A stretch of DNA of 64,000 nucleotides from CBDFKQ01 sp965248855. GTDB lineage: Bacteria; Bacteroidota; Bacteroidia; Cytophagales; 172606-1. Both the position numbers and the translations under genes were made by a program. Position 1 is the stretch's first letter, and each line of letters opens with the position of its first letter. Location: the NCBI GenBank assembly GCA_965248855.1, contig CBDFKQ010000026.1, positions 1-64,000 on the forward strand, in the 5' to 3' direction. Positions 52,434 to 61,951 of the stretch are shown piece by piece. A model generated the notes under the pieces. It did not search any database and had not been told where the DNA came from. It saw only the letters and a program-made list of their open reading frames with translations.

Positions 52434-53461
52434 ACCGAATAATTTTGGATAATAGTTTTTCGAGCATTTTTACCCATTTCCTCCCTCAAACTAACATTTG
52501 ATAATAATTTTTCAAAAGCTAAATACCAATCACCCGGGCTGTTACAAACAAATCCGGTTTGATTATTTTTTATAATTTCTAAATTAACACCCACCGGCGA
52601 AACGACAGCAGGTATTCCTAACGACATATATTGTAAGGCTTTAAAACCACACTTGCCTTTTGCCCATTCATCATCTTTAAGCGGCATTATTCCAATATTT
52701 ATTTTTAGTAAATCGTCAATCTCACTTGTTTTATCCCATGGTAAAAATCTAAATGATTTTAAAACGTAATTAGGATTTTTATCACAGATTACTAAAAATG
52801 TAAAATTAAAATGTTCTTCTAACTTTCTAATAATTGGAACGATTTCAGCTAAATAAATTAAAGTTGAATGCGTGCCCGTCCAACCAATAATAACTTCAGC
52901 AGAATTTTGATTTTTTATTTTATTATGAAGTTGATTGGTATCAATAGTAGTGGGATTAATACAAACTTTGGGGTTGTATTTTAAAGCATATTGTGAAAGA
53001 AAGTTATTTCCGGCACTTATTTTATAACTCCATTTATATATTAAACCCGTTTTAGAATGAAACTTTAAAAAGGCAATAATTTTATTTTGACCGGAGGTAT
53101 TAGGTAGCCAAATGGCATCATCAAAATCAAAAATTATTTTTTTTTTTAAAATTTTAGCAATTATAAATTCAAACAAAGGCGGCCCAATTGGTGATGCTTC
53201 TCGATGAATAAATACAAAATCATATTTATGTATTTTAAATAATAGTCTAAATCTTCTTAAAAAACCTTTTATTATTCCTATTATTTTTAAAGAAAAATGA
53301 CCTTTTTTATATAAAATTTTCCAGGTTTGATTGTCAAGAAATGATTGAAATTCCAATTCAAAATTACTGTCCGATAATAGCTTAAGATATTGTTCAAACC
53401 TAAAACGTTGAGATGCTGCTGTGCCGGTCGGGTATGGAAACAGGAAAATAATTTTTTTCAT
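52394..53461 (-). CDS. Glycosyltransferase (GT4-like)
   Basis: A 355-residue GT-B-type protein beginning MKKIIFLFPYPTGTAASQRFRFEQY. The N-lobe includes YDFVFIHREASPIGPPLFE and IIFDFDDAIW. The C-lobe includes EVIIGWTGTHSTLIYLAEIVPII, NIGIMPLKDDEWAKGKCGFKALQYMSLGIPAVVSPVGVNLEII, where the GFKALQYMSLGIPAV region is the nucleotide-sugar site. It probably adds a sugar in surface-polysaccharide synthesis. Its ATG overlaps the stop codon of the upstream gene by one base (TAATG), which suggests translational coupling. The C-terminal 40 bases overlap the membrane-protein gene on the other strand. Confidence 0.85.
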   Translation of the reverse strand: MKKIIFLFPYPTGTAASQRFRFEQYLKLLSDSNFELEFQSFLDNQTWKILYKKGHFSLKIIGIIKGFLRRFRLLFKIHKYDFVFIHREASPIGPPLFEFIIAKILKKKIIFDFDDAIWLPNTSGQNKIIAFLKFHSKTGLIYKWSYKISAGNNFLSQYALKYNPKVCINPTTIDTNQLHNKIKNQNSAEVIIGWTGTHSTLIYLAEIVPIIRKLEEHFNFTFLVICDKNPNYVLKSFRFLPWDKTSEIDDLLKINIGIMPLKDDEWAKGKCGFKALQYMSLGIPAVVSPVGVNLEIIKNNQTGFVCNSPGDWYLAFEKLLSNVSLREEMGKNARKTIIQNYSVQANSLNFLTLFD

Positions 53462-54702
53462 TAAGATGACGATAGCTCTTTGTAAACACCATCATATAAG
53501 TCAATCCCTTTTTGTAAATCGAAATAACTGAGCGCAGTTTCACGCAAGGGGAGAGGATTTTTTGCCATTTTATCAATCAGTAATAATAGCTCAGCCGTTG
53601 CCTCTTTAAAACTTTTTTCAGTAAAATCTTTCATTAAAATCCCGCAAGTATAATTTTCAAAAAGATATTCAGTATCACCTACCTCTCCATTACAAATAAC
53701 AGGAATATTCATACTTAAAATTTCTCCCATTCTTGTCGGCGAAGATGCTTTTTTGGAATAACTGGGCTTTACAAAAAATACTGAAGCCTGGCTTAACTTT
53801 AAAAGATAGGGTACTTCTACGCGTTCGGCCTTGTAAAAGATAAAACTATCTCTTCCAATATCTTTTGCTGATGCCTTATCTAATATTATTTTAGGCTCAT
53901 CCTGAGTGATAAATAAAAATTTAACATCCTTGTGAATGGATTTTAAAATTTTACAAAATTCTATTACCTCATCCATTAAATACCAGGTACCGAGTGATCC
54001 CAAATAAGAAATTATCAGTTCATGAGGTTGTATGTTTAAGGTTTTCCACCATTTTTCAAGATGAATAATTTTATATTTTTCCGGATCAAATAGTTCTGTA
54101 TCTACACAACAGGGAATAACTTCTATAGGTATTTCTTCATAACCCTTCCAATTTTTTATTTCTTTTTTTGCATTATAAGTTAAAGAAATAGTATAGTCGG
54201 CCTTTTTTAAAAAGTCCCTTTCTTTGTCTTTAAAATAATTATAAATTGATTTATATATCGGGTTTTTTAAATTCCACAGCCCTCCTTCTACTCTCTCATC
54301 AGCCCAAAAGCCACGCATATCAAAAATAAATTTAATATTATACCGTTTTTTCAAACCTTCGCCAATCAACGCAGTTATGTAACTCCTGCAATGAACAATA
54401 TCAAATTTATTTACTTCATGGAGTTTCCTTGCTTCCTTATCCATTTTTCTAATATCCAGATAAGTTGATAAAACAGGAGGTTTTTTATAATAAGATATCG
54501 GGTGCCATTTGAGATTGCTTTTTTCAATCAAACCTTTTATTACTTCCCCTCTTTTTCTTAAGTTTTCTGATTTTTCTGCACTGATTATAGTTATCTGATA
54601 TCCTTTTTTGGATAATCCGGCAAAATAAGGAAGCACTTGCGATTGACCTAATGGATCTGTTAATCCATCATAAGTAAGATATAAAATTTTTAAATTCACC
54701 AT
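53461..54702 (-). CDS. Glycosyltransferase family 4 protein
   Basis: A 413-residue GT-B protein. N-lobe: KILYLTYDGLTDPLGQSQVLPYFAGLSKKGYQITIISAEK, KFDIVHCRSYITALIGEGLKKRYNIKFIFDMRGFWADERVEGGLW. C-lobe: HELIISYLGSLGTWYLMDEVIEFCKIL, SFIFYKAERVEVPYLLKLSQASVFFVKPSYSKKASSPTRMGEILSMNIPVICNGEVGD. The SSPTRMGEILSMNIPVI block matches the E-x7-E-type sugar-nucleotide site of GT4. It forms a coupled pair with the downstream gene and belongs to the polysaccharide cluster spread over 51-61.6 kb. Confidence 0.88.
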   Translation of the reverse strand: MVNLKILYLTYDGLTDPLGQSQVLPYFAGLSKKGYQITIISAEKSENLRKRGEVIKGLIEKSNLKWHPISYYKKPPVLSTYLDIRKMDKEARKLHEVNKFDIVHCRSYITALIGEGLKKRYNIKFIFDMRGFWADERVEGGLWNLKNPIYKSIYNYFKDKERDFLKKADYTISLTYNAKKEIKNWKGYEEIPIEVIPCCVDTELFDPEKYKIIHLEKWWKTLNIQPHELIISYLGSLGTWYLMDEVIEFCKILKSIHKDVKFLFITQDEPKIILDKASAKDIGRDSFIFYKAERVEVPYLLKLSQASVFFVKPSYSKKASSPTRMGEILSMNIPVICNGEVGDTEYLFENYTCGILMKDFTEKSFKEATAELLLLIDKMAKNPLPLRETALSYFDLQKGIDLYDGVYKELSSS

Positions 54703-54972
54703 GCCGGATTTTTTATGAAAACAAATATATAATTTTTTATTTAGGCGATGATTTTAAAATGAATCACAAGTGATTTTTGAAAATAATTTGTAAAAAATAA
54801 TTTAATTATACGGATTTCGTTATGATTCTACAATTTTAAAAATAAATTTTAAATTGGTTTTTTAAATATCATTAAACTGATATTATATACATTATTATAT
54901 ATTTGTGCTTTTATTAAAAATCTAAATACATTAAATTTTAATATATTAATTCCTTTTCTATAACATCCAAAG

Positions 54973-56142
54973 ATGAATTTCAATTCCGATAAAAAAAATA
55001 CCGATAATGCTGTTGTAAATCCTGAAGCAAATTCAGTAAAAAACATAAAGCCCGTAAAAAGTGCAGCCAGAGAATGGGTTGAAACAATCGTATTTGCAGT
55101 AACCGTAGCTTCATTAGTCCATTGGTTGGTGATGCAACCCTACACTATACCGACTGCCTCCATGGAAAGATCATTAATGGTTGGTGATTTTGTTTTTGTA
55201 AGCAAGTTTCATTACGGAGCGCGCACGCCTAAAACTCCTTTACATGTTCCCTTGTCCGATAATAAATTATGGTTTACTGATAGTGTTCCGTCTTATTTAA
55301 AATGGATTCAACTGCCAATGTATCGGTTGCCGGGTATTTCGTCAGTTAAAAACAACGACGTGGTTGTATTCAACTGGCCGGGCGACCCAAACCATCCTGT
55401 AGATTTAAAGACACATTACATTAAACGTTGCATTGCAATAGGCGGAGATACAATAAAAATTGTTAACGGTAAGGTTTTTATAAATGGTGCTGAAGGATAT
55501 CAACCACCCCAAAGCCAATTGAGTTACAAAGTAGTCACAAATCAGGTTATTTCACCTAAAATTTTTAAAAAATTCGGGATATTAGATTTACCACAAGGCG
55601 AAGGTGATATACGGGCAAGGGCTGAGAATGAAACCGGAAGTTTATATATTGTATTATTAACTCCGGAAAAAGCTGAAGAATTAAAAAAAGCAGATTTTGT
55701 AAAATCAATTACTGCAGATATCCAGGCTCCGGGATTTCCGGAACCAAGAATATTTCCTCAATCCGAAAAATTTATTTGGAATGTGGATAATTTTGGCCCA
55801 TTATATATTCCAAAAAAGGATGCAAAAATTAAAATTACACCTGAAAATATAATTGTTTACAGACGTATATTTCTAGAATATGATGGAAATAAAGATGCAA
55901 AAATCGAAAATGGAAAATTATTTATTGAAGGTAAAGAAGTTGATGATTACACCTTTAAACAAAATTACTATTGGATGATGGGAGATAACAGGCATAACTC
56001 AGAAGATTCTAGATTTTGGGGCTTTGTGCCTAATGATTATATAGTGGGCAAAGGTGTTTTTGTTTGGTTATCTTTGGATTATCATGAATCCAACTTGTTC
56101 AAAAAAATACGCTGGAACAGATTAGGGAAATTAATTAAATAA
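54973..56142 (+). CDS. lepB: Signal peptidase I
   Basis: A 389-residue protein. Residues 30-55 are the membrane anchor (REWVETIVFAVTVASLVHWLVMQPY). The catalytic Ser is in TIPTASMERSLMVGDFVFVSKFHYGARTPKTP (about 57), the general-base Lys in THYIKRCIAIGGDTIKI (about 155), and box E is GDNRHNSEDSRFWGFVP near 340. About 150 residues between boxes D and E form an extended cap region, normal for Bacteroidota. It removes signal peptides from exported precursors in the periplasm, which would include the secreted proteins of the 25-41 kb array. It stands among glycosyltransferase genes. Confidence 0.95.
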   Translation: MNFNSDKKNTDNAVVNPEANSVKNIKPVKSAAREWVETIVFAVTVASLVHWLVMQPYTIPTASMERSLMVGDFVFVSKFHYGARTPKTPLHVPLSDNKLWFTDSVPSYLKWIQLPMYRLPGISSVKNNDVVVFNWPGDPNHPVDLKTHYIKRCIAIGGDTIKIVNGKVFINGAEGYQPPQSQLSYKVVTNQVISPKIFKKFGILDLPQGEGDIRARAENETGSLYIVLLTPEKAEELKKADFVKSITADIQAPGFPEPRIFPQSEKFIWNVDNFGPLYIPKKDAKIKITPENIIVYRRIFLEYDGNKDAKIENGKLFIEGKEVDDYTFKQNYYWMMGDNRHNSEDSRFWGFVPNDYIVGKGVFVWLSLDYHESNLFKKIRWNRLGKLIK

Positions 56143-56227
56143 TTGTTGGAAAATAAGCTTTAAAGGTAAAATAAAAAAATCGTTGGGATTTTTTTGTTTT
56201 ACCTTTTTATTTATAATTAATTTGAAA

Positions 56228-57409
56228 ATGAAAATTTTATTTATTACAGGCTGTATTGAAGAAGGGAAAGATGGAATAGGTGATTATACATTAATATTAT
56301 CTTCATTTTGTAATCTTATTGGTCATGAGTCTATTGTAATAGGCTTAAATGATTTTTTTGTTAAAGATAGTACTTATGAAGAAAAAATAAATCAAGGTGG
56401 GTTGGTAAAGAAAATACGGCTTTCGAGCTTATCGCTTCGGAAAAACCGTTTTTTAAAAGTTAAAAATATAATTCATCAATTTAAACCTGATTTTATAAGC
56501 TTTCAATATTGTGGTTATAGCTATCATCCTAAAGGCGTACCATTTAACATTGGCGAAAACTTAAAAAAGATTTCAGGATCTGTTCCAATCCAGATAATGT
56601 TTCATGAGCTTTGGGCAGGATCGGATTTAAATTCAGGATGGAAAAGTCGGTTATGGGGAGCAATTCAGCAATGGCACGTAAAGGCAATGATAAAAAGGCT
56701 GGATCCTTTTTTAATTAATGTAAGTACTTTAATAAATAAATCATTTCTAAAAAATAAAAAGGTTGAATCAAAAAGAATTTCAATATTAAGTAACATTCCT
56801 ATTATTGAAAAACCAAATTTTAAATGGATTGTAGATAAAATTATGAGCCGGTTAACGGTAAATGAAGGATATTTAAGTAATAAATATTTAACTTTTGGTT
56901 TTTTTGGAACTTTATATTCAAATTTAAATGAGGATATATTATTACCGTGTTTATTAAAAAATATACCTACAGATAAAAAAATTATAATAATTTCGGCCGG
57001 AAAAATGGGTAGCGGCAAGGCCAAGTGGGATAAGATGGAAATTAAATATCCGCAAATATATTTTATAGAGCTTGGTTATAGGTCAGCTCATGAAATTTCG
57101 GAATTTCTACAATTTATTGATTTTGGAATTAGCACTACCTCCCCCTATTTTTTAAATAAAAGCGGTACTTACATGGCTATGGAAGAACACGGATTAAGTG
57201 TTTTTGTTTGTGAAGACAATGGCAAATATCCGACATTTTGTGATAAAAGTATTCCTGAAAATAAACATCTTATTGTTGTTTCGTCATCAGAGGATAAAAT
57301 AATTTTTGATGATTTAAGCAAAGCTATTCCGTTTTCCAGATCGAAATCAATAGCTGAAGAACTTACGACAGAGGTGGCTAATAAATTAAATTTAAATGCA
57401 AAACTTTAA
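56228..57409 (+). CDS. GT-B-type glycosyltransferase-like protein
   Basis: About 393 residues from ATG at 56228 (MKILFITGCIEEGKDGIGDYTLILSSFCNLIGHE); the frame is open upstream to a TTG at 56183, but that extension is unlike the family start. Rossmann-like N-lobe: FKPDFISFQYCGYSYHPKGVPF, PIQIMFHELWAGSDL. C-lobe: YLTFGFFGTLYSNLNEDILLPCLLKN, FIELGYRSAHEISEFLQFIDFGISTTSPYFLNKSGTYMAMEEHGLSVFV, a divergent acceptor/donor site. The family assignment is by fold pattern. Its 3' end overlaps the nitrilase-like gene by 14 bases. Confidence 0.68.
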   Translation: MKILFITGCIEEGKDGIGDYTLILSSFCNLIGHESIVIGLNDFFVKDSTYEEKINQGGLVKKIRLSSLSLRKNRFLKVKNIIHQFKPDFISFQYCGYSYHPKGVPFNIGENLKKISGSVPIQIMFHELWAGSDLNSGWKSRLWGAIQQWHVKAMIKRLDPFLINVSTLINKSFLKNKKVESKRISILSNIPIIEKPNFKWIVDKIMSRLTVNEGYLSNKYLTFGFFGTLYSNLNEDILLPCLLKNIPTDKKIIIISAGKMGSGKAKWDKMEIKYPQIYFIELGYRSAHEISEFLQFIDFGISTTSPYFLNKSGTYMAMEEHGLSVFVCEDNGKYPTFCDKSIPENKHLIVVSSSEDKIIFDDLSKAIPFSRSKSIAEELTTEVANKLNLNAKL

Positions 57410-58184
57410 CGTTACTATAATTCAATCTGATATATACTGGGAAAATATCACGGCCAACCTTGCAGCTTTTGAAGAAAAAATTTGGAGAATAAAATCTCCG
57501 ACTGATTTGATCGTATTACCCGAAATGTTCAATACAGGATTTACTATGAACAATGTAAATTTTGCAGAATCTATGAACATGACCACATTTAAATGGATGA
57601 AACAACTTTCAAACCAAACCGGGGCTGTTATTACCGGAAGTTATATCATAAAAGAAAACCAAAAATATTTTAACCGTTTAATTTGGATGCAGCCGAATGG
57701 GGAATATTTATTTTATGATAAAAAACACCTTTACCGGAATTCCGGCGAACACATTTATTTCATTGCCGGTCAGGAAAAAAAAATTGCGACTTGGAAGGAT
57801 TGGAGATTTTGTCCCTTTATTTGTTATGATTTAAGGTTTCCTATTTGGAGCAGAAATCTTTCTAAAGATAGCCAACCAATTTATGATTGTTTAATTTATG
57901 TAGCCAACTGGCCATCTCCGAGGCATATTGCCTGGAAAACATTATTAAGATCAAGGGCAATAGAAAATTTATCTTATTGTCTGGGCGTTAATAGGATTGG
58001 TACTGATGATAAAGGTTTGGAATATATTGGTGGTTCTGCAGTGATAGATTACAAAGGAAATACATTGGTTGATGCAGAAAATGAGAGTTGTATCCAATCA
58101 ATATTCTTAAATAAAGATGAATTATATGAATATCGTCAAAAGTTTCCATTTTATTTAGATGCTGATAGCGATATGATTCAATAA
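57396..58184 (+). CDS. Nitrilase-superfamily amidase (omega-amidase/YafV-like)
   Basis: A 262-residue carbon-nitrogen hydrolase. The catalytic triad is visible: Glu in LIVLPEMFNTGFTMN (about 43), Lys in YDKKHLYRNSGEH (about 110) and Cys in WRFCPFICYDLRFPIWSRN (about 145). TNP-like SPRHIAWKTLLRSRAIENLSYCLGVNRIGTD completes the fold. This pattern matches omega-amidases, which hydrolyse 2-oxoglutaramate or 2-oxosuccinamate. The start overlaps the end of the upstream gene, so translation may be coupled, although the functions differ. The usual partner gene for methionine salvage is not seen nearby. Confidence 0.88.
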   Translation: MQNFNVTIIQSDIYWENITANLAAFEEKIWRIKSPTDLIVLPEMFNTGFTMNNVNFAESMNMTTFKWMKQLSNQTGAVITGSYIIKENQKYFNRLIWMQPNGEYLFYDKKHLYRNSGEHIYFIAGQEKKIATWKDWRFCPFICYDLRFPIWSRNLSKDSQPIYDCLIYVANWPSPRHIAWKTLLRSRAIENLSYCLGVNRIGTDDKGLEYIGGSAVIDYKGNTLVDAENESCIQSIFLNKDELYEYRQKFPFYLDADSDMIQ

Positions 58185-58229
58185 TATTTAAAATATTTGC
58201 GTTATTAAAATAAAATTAAAAATACCTTT

Positions 58230-60113
58230 TTGAAAAATATTTTTTTTCTAATTCTCTTTTTGTTTTTCCTCACAGATGGTTATGGTCAACCATCTTGCAA
58301 CCCATCACCCGGAGCAAAAGCAAATTTTAAAATACTCGATTCAAATAGCGATTCGATAACAAAAATTTGCTTAGGTTATAAAATAACGCTTTTGGATTTA
58401 TCAAATAGTAATTGTATAGTAAATTATTTAGTAGATGAGGTAAATAACCCATCTGTTATTGTTCCATCAGATATAAATACAGGGAAGGCTTATTATAAAT
58501 ATAACAAACCTGGTAAATATAGAATTGCTCAAGTTGTACCTATCGGCGCAACAGGGGATTCTACAGGTAAAAGTTTGCAGGTGCTTGGCAATCCAACTTT
58601 CTCAGTTTCATTTTGCTCAAATTTTAAAGTTGACTTACAAATTAACGATTCAGGATATGATAATTATACAGTCGATTTTGGTGACAGTTCCCCACCAATA
58701 ACTTATCCTTCAGGAAATGTTTCTCATATATATATAAATAATTCACAGGCAAAAATTGTCGTCACAGGTAATCTTAAATCTTGCAATCCTTCCACTTCCA
58801 AAACTATTACCCCTATTCAAAACATAACTATACCCTTATGGATTGATGTAAACAGATCAAACTTAACAACTGATATTATTCGATTAGATAGTATTAAAAA
58901 TTATTTAAGTTATAATATTTATCAAACTAACTTAAATACCCATGTTACTAAAAACATAAAGTCATTTGTTGATACCAACCAAAATACAATTGTATTAAAA
59001 GTTTCCAATTTGGATAGTAACTCGGTTTATCAATACTTTATAAAATCAAATACAAGCTGCTATCAAGATTCTTCAATAAAAATTCAAACGCTGCCTTTTA
59101 ATGCTCAAAGTGCTACCAATAATATCACATTAAAATGGAAAGTTTATACCGGAAATGATTTTGTAAAATACCAAATATTTAAAAATGGAAATTTATTATC
59201 CGAAAGCGTAAATCAACTTCAAAGCTATTTTATTGATAATAATATTATTTGTCACCGCAATTATTGCTATCAGCTTATAACGGTTTTAAAAAATAATATT
59301 TCTTCTTATTCCTATCCTTCTTGTGCAATAGGCTTAACCAATTATTCACCTGTTGCTATAAATAATATTACTGCTACCATTGAAAATGGTAAACCTATTT
59401 TAAGCTGGCCTGCACCTTTGTCAACTACGATTAAAAACTATTCTATTTTCTTAAATAATTTATTAATCGCTGTTACATTACAGCCCTCATATAAAGAAAG
59501 TAACCCTTATAACTCTTCAATATGTTATAAAGTTATTTATAAAGATTCATGTGATAACCAATCCGAATCAAATGATGTTTGCCCTGTTTATCTTTCAAAA
59601 GAAAACCTACAGTTAATTTGGACAGAATACAAAGGATGGGATTCGGGTATAAAAAATTACACGTTGGAAATTATTGATGAAAATAATTCACTTGTTAAAA
59701 CTTTATATTCAGGCTTAAATTTAAATTTTTCACTTCCTGAATTTGATAAAAGTCAACAGATTTTTCGATTTAGGATTAAAACAACCGGCATTTCATCAGG
59801 ATTAATTAGTTATTCAAATATTTTCATTTGGCAGCAAGATTCTAAACTTGCAGTTCCAACAGCTTTTACGCCAAATGGAGATAATTTAAATCCTGATTTT
59901 CGTGCAAATGGAATTTTTATTCAAACTTTTAATATGACGATTTATAATAGGTGGGGTCAGGTAATATTTGCGTCTGATGACATATATAAAGGTTGGGATG
60001 GAAATATTCAAAACCAACCTGCACCGGTAGATTCTTATGTTTATAATATAAATGCTGTAGATTTTTCCGGCAAGTCTATTAAAAGAAGTGGAACCTTTGC
60101 TTTGATCAGATAA
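58230..60113 (+). CDS. Secreted protein with T9SS type B sorting domain
   Basis: A 627-residue protein starting at TTG (MKNIFFLILFLFFLTDGYGQ, a clear signal peptide). About 60-530 consists of PKD/fibronectin-like beta repeats, including YTVDFGDSSPPITYPSGNVSHIY (a PKD-type turn) and several Fn3-like segments (TLKWKVYTGNDFVKYQIFKNG, LIWTEYKGWDSGIKNYTLEI). The C-terminal 85 residues are a gliding-motility-associated sorting domain: VPTAFTPNGDNLNPDFRANG ... FNMTIYNRWGQVIFASDDIYKGWDGNIQ ... DSYVYNINAVDFSGKSIKRSGTFALIR. Such proteins are surface-attached adhesins or of unknown role. The gene lies between the amidase and ybaB. Confidence 0.85.
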   Translation: MKNIFFLILFLFFLTDGYGQPSCNPSPGAKANFKILDSNSDSITKICLGYKITLLDLSNSNCIVNYLVDEVNNPSVIVPSDINTGKAYYKYNKPGKYRIAQVVPIGATGDSTGKSLQVLGNPTFSVSFCSNFKVDLQINDSGYDNYTVDFGDSSPPITYPSGNVSHIYINNSQAKIVVTGNLKSCNPSTSKTITPIQNITIPLWIDVNRSNLTTDIIRLDSIKNYLSYNIYQTNLNTHVTKNIKSFVDTNQNTIVLKVSNLDSNSVYQYFIKSNTSCYQDSSIKIQTLPFNAQSATNNITLKWKVYTGNDFVKYQIFKNGNLLSESVNQLQSYFIDNNIICHRNYCYQLITVLKNNISSYSYPSCAIGLTNYSPVAINNITATIENGKPILSWPAPLSTTIKNYSIFLNNLLIAVTLQPSYKESNPYNSSICYKVIYKDSCDNQSESNDVCPVYLSKENLQLIWTEYKGWDSGIKNYTLEIIDENNSLVKTLYSGLNLNFSLPEFDKSQQIFRFRIKTTGISSGLISYSNIFIWQQDSKLAVPTAFTPNGDNLNPDFRANGIFIQTFNMTIYNRWGQVIFASDDIYKGWDGNIQNQPAPVDSYVYNINAVDFSGKSIKRSGTFALIR

Positions 60114-60128
60114 TTTTTTTTACTTTTG
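60096..60128 (+). promoter_or_regulatory. Bacteroidota promoter for ybaB
   Basis: TTTG (60096-60099), 21 bases, then TACTTTTG (60121-60128), both exact matches to the TTTG / TAnnTTTG consensus. The -33 part lies inside the last codons of the upstream gene. The ybaB ATG follows 30 bases after the -7 box. Confidence 0.7.
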
Positions 60129-60158
60129 TAATATATTTATTATTTAAACAAAAAAGTT

Positions 60159-60497
60159 ATGTTTGATTTAATGGGGATGATGGGCAAAGTAAAAGAAATG
60201 CAGGGGAAAATGAAGGAGGTTCAGGAAAAGGTATCCAAGTTACAATTAACGAGTGAGTCGGGTGCAGGTTTAGTTAAGGTAACAATTAATGGCAATCGTC
60301 AAATAATTAAACTTGATATTGATGATTCATTATTAAATATCGCAGATAAAGAAGTATCGCAGGATCTAATAACTGCAGCTATCAATAAAGCAATTCAGGA
60401 TATAGATTTAAAAATAAAAGACGAAATGCAATCTGCAACCCAAGGAGTTTTGCCTAACATTCCGGGTTTTGATTTAAATAGTTTAATGAACAGTTAA
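60159..60497 (+). CDS. ybaB: YbaB/EbfC nucleoid-associated protein
   Basis: A 112-residue protein: MFDLMGMMGKVKEMQGKMKEVQEKVSKLQLTSESGAGLVKVTINGNRQIIKLDIDDSLLN is the diagnostic N-terminal helix plus beta-hairpin of YbaB/EbfC. The C-terminal helix ends PNIPGFDLNSLMNS. It forms a dimer that binds DNA and may act in nucleoid structure or gene control. In many bacteria ybaB is next to recR or dnaX; neither is here. Confidence 0.95.
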   Translation: MFDLMGMMGKVKEMQGKMKEVQEKVSKLQLTSESGAGLVKVTINGNRQIIKLDIDDSLLNIADKEVSQDLITAAINKAIQDIDLKIKDEMQSATQGVLPNIPGFDLNSLMNS

Positions 60498-60546
60498 ATT
60501 ATTTTACTACTTATTTAATCCTTAATCGGATTAGAATTCATACAAT

Positions 60547-61566
60547 TTGGAAAAATTAGCAATTGTTATCCTCAATTACAATGGTAAAAACCATTTAGAA
60601 AAATTCTTACCCTCTGTAGTAAATTTTAGCCACACTTATCCTATTTATATAGCAGATAATGGTTCAACAGACGATTCTTTAAAATTTTTACAAGAAATTT
60701 TCCCACAAATAAATGTTCTTTCTTTTGCTGAGAACAATGGCTTTAGCAAAGGCTATAACTTGGCCTTCAATCAAATAGACGCTGAGTTTTATATATTATT
60801 AAATTCGGATGTTGAAGTAACAAGTAACTGGATCCCTCCCATATTACAATTAATGGAAAGTGATAAAAATATATCAGCATGCCAGCCCAAAATAAAATCG
60901 TTTGTTAATAGAGAGTATTTTGAATATGCAGGTGCAGCCGGCGGTTTTGTAGATAAATATGGTTTCCCATTTTGTAGAGGAAGGATTTTTACTACAATTG
61001 AAAAAGATGATGGCCAATACAATGATATAATTGAAATTTTTTGGGCTAGTGGGGCATGCATGTTTGTTCGTGCTGACATTTATCATCAATTGGGCGGATT
61101 AGATGATGATTTTTTTGCCCATATGGAAGAAATAGATTTATGTTGGAGAATGCAAAATGCGGAATATAAAATAATGTATTGCGGTCATAGTACTGTGTAT
61201 CATTTAGGTGGAGGAACGCTACCCAAAACCCATCCAAGAAAAACGTTTCTAAATTTTCGCAATGGCATTTTATTATTATATAAAAATTTACCTTCACAAA
61301 AATTATTTACCACCATTTTTATCAGACTTTTTTTAGATGGGGTTGCGGCGATTAAGTTTTTGTTTTCGGAAACTATATCAGATTTTCTGGCTATTTTGAA
61401 AGCACATTATAGTTTTTATGTATATTTTTTAAAATGGAATAAAAATAGACAAAAGGTACAGATTTTTGTAAAAAAAGATAGTTCAGAAAAACTTTTTCCC
61501 AATAGTATCGTAAAGGATTATTTTTGGAATAAAAAGAAGACTTACAATCAATTATATAATAAGTAA
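60547..61566 (+). CDS. Family 2 glycosyltransferase
   Basis: A 339-residue GT-A protein starting at TTG (MEKLAIVILNYNGKNHLEKFLPSVVNF). Motifs: YIADNGSTDDSLKFLQ, NNGFSKGYNLAFNQIDAEFYILLNSDVEVTSNWI (the DxD-type metal site is SDV) and GACMFVRADIYHQLGGLDDDFFAHMEEIDLCWRMQNAEYKIMYCGHSTVYHLGGGTLPKTHPRKTFLNFRNG, with the catalytic ED in MEEIDLCWR. This is the rhamnosyltransferase-like GT2 subgroup. A membrane-amphipathic C-terminus follows. It probably takes part in surface-polysaccharide assembly with the other glycosyltransferases in this part of the window. Confidence 0.92.
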   Translation: MEKLAIVILNYNGKNHLEKFLPSVVNFSHTYPIYIADNGSTDDSLKFLQEIFPQINVLSFAENNGFSKGYNLAFNQIDAEFYILLNSDVEVTSNWIPPILQLMESDKNISACQPKIKSFVNREYFEYAGAAGGFVDKYGFPFCRGRIFTTIEKDDGQYNDIIEIFWASGACMFVRADIYHQLGGLDDDFFAHMEEIDLCWRMQNAEYKIMYCGHSTVYHLGGGTLPKTHPRKTFLNFRNGILLLYKNLPSQKLFTTIFIRLFLDGVAAIKFLFSETISDFLAILKAHYSFYVYFLKWNKNRQKVQIFVKKDSSEKLFPNSIVKDYFWNKKKTYNQLYNK

Positions 61567-61573
61567 AAGTGGT

Positions 61574-61789
61574 TTACCAAAGGATAGGATGATGTTTTTG
61601 ACGTAAATATTTACGTAAATTGAGCAGCCAGGCTAAACCGAGATATATAATTATTGGAGATCCAAAAGTAAAAAAACAAGCGTGAACAAAAAATAAGCGA
61701 ATACTAAATGTTGAAATTCCAAGCTTTTCACCCAATTTTGTACATACTCCAAAAAAGTTTGTCTCAAAAAAAGTTTGAAATTTTAGCAT
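61574..61789 (-). CDS. Small PspC-domain-like membrane protein
   Basis: A 71-residue protein. FGVCTKLGEKLGISTFSIRLFFVHACFFTFGSPIIIYLGLAWLLNL matches the start of the PspC domain, in which a GVCxGLAEyfg-like segment is followed by one or two membrane helices. The C-terminal tail is basic. The full PspC domain is normally followed by further regions; here it is the whole protein. It lies 8 bases after the glycosyltransferase gene on the opposite strand. Confidence 0.75.
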   Translation of the reverse strand: MLKFQTFFETNFFGVCTKLGEKLGISTFSIRLFFVHACFFTFGSPIIIYLGLAWLLNLRKYLRQKHHPILW

Positions 61790-61886
61790 AGTCGTAACTT
61801 AATGTAATTATTTTCGTATTAATGACAGAAAAATATATAGTGTAAGAAAAAAATATATAACGTAAATTTAAAAAAAATCTTATAGA

Positions 61887-61918
61887 ATTGCAATACTAAT
61901 TTAATAACTATAATTTCG
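61887..61918 (+). promoter_or_regulatory. Probable promoter for the OmpA/TPR lipoprotein gene
   Basis: ATTG (61887-61890), 20 bases, then TAATTTCG (61911-61918), each one mismatch from TTTG / TAnnTTTG. The ATG is 33 bases downstream. Confidence 0.45.
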
Positions 61919-61951
61919 CGAACCAAAAACCAAACACTTATTCCAATCCAT

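Noticed and set aside
54849..55046. Minus-strand ORF of 65 codons overlapping the lepB start
   Set aside because: It lies opposite the clear LepB N-terminus and its product has no family features; treated as a shadow.
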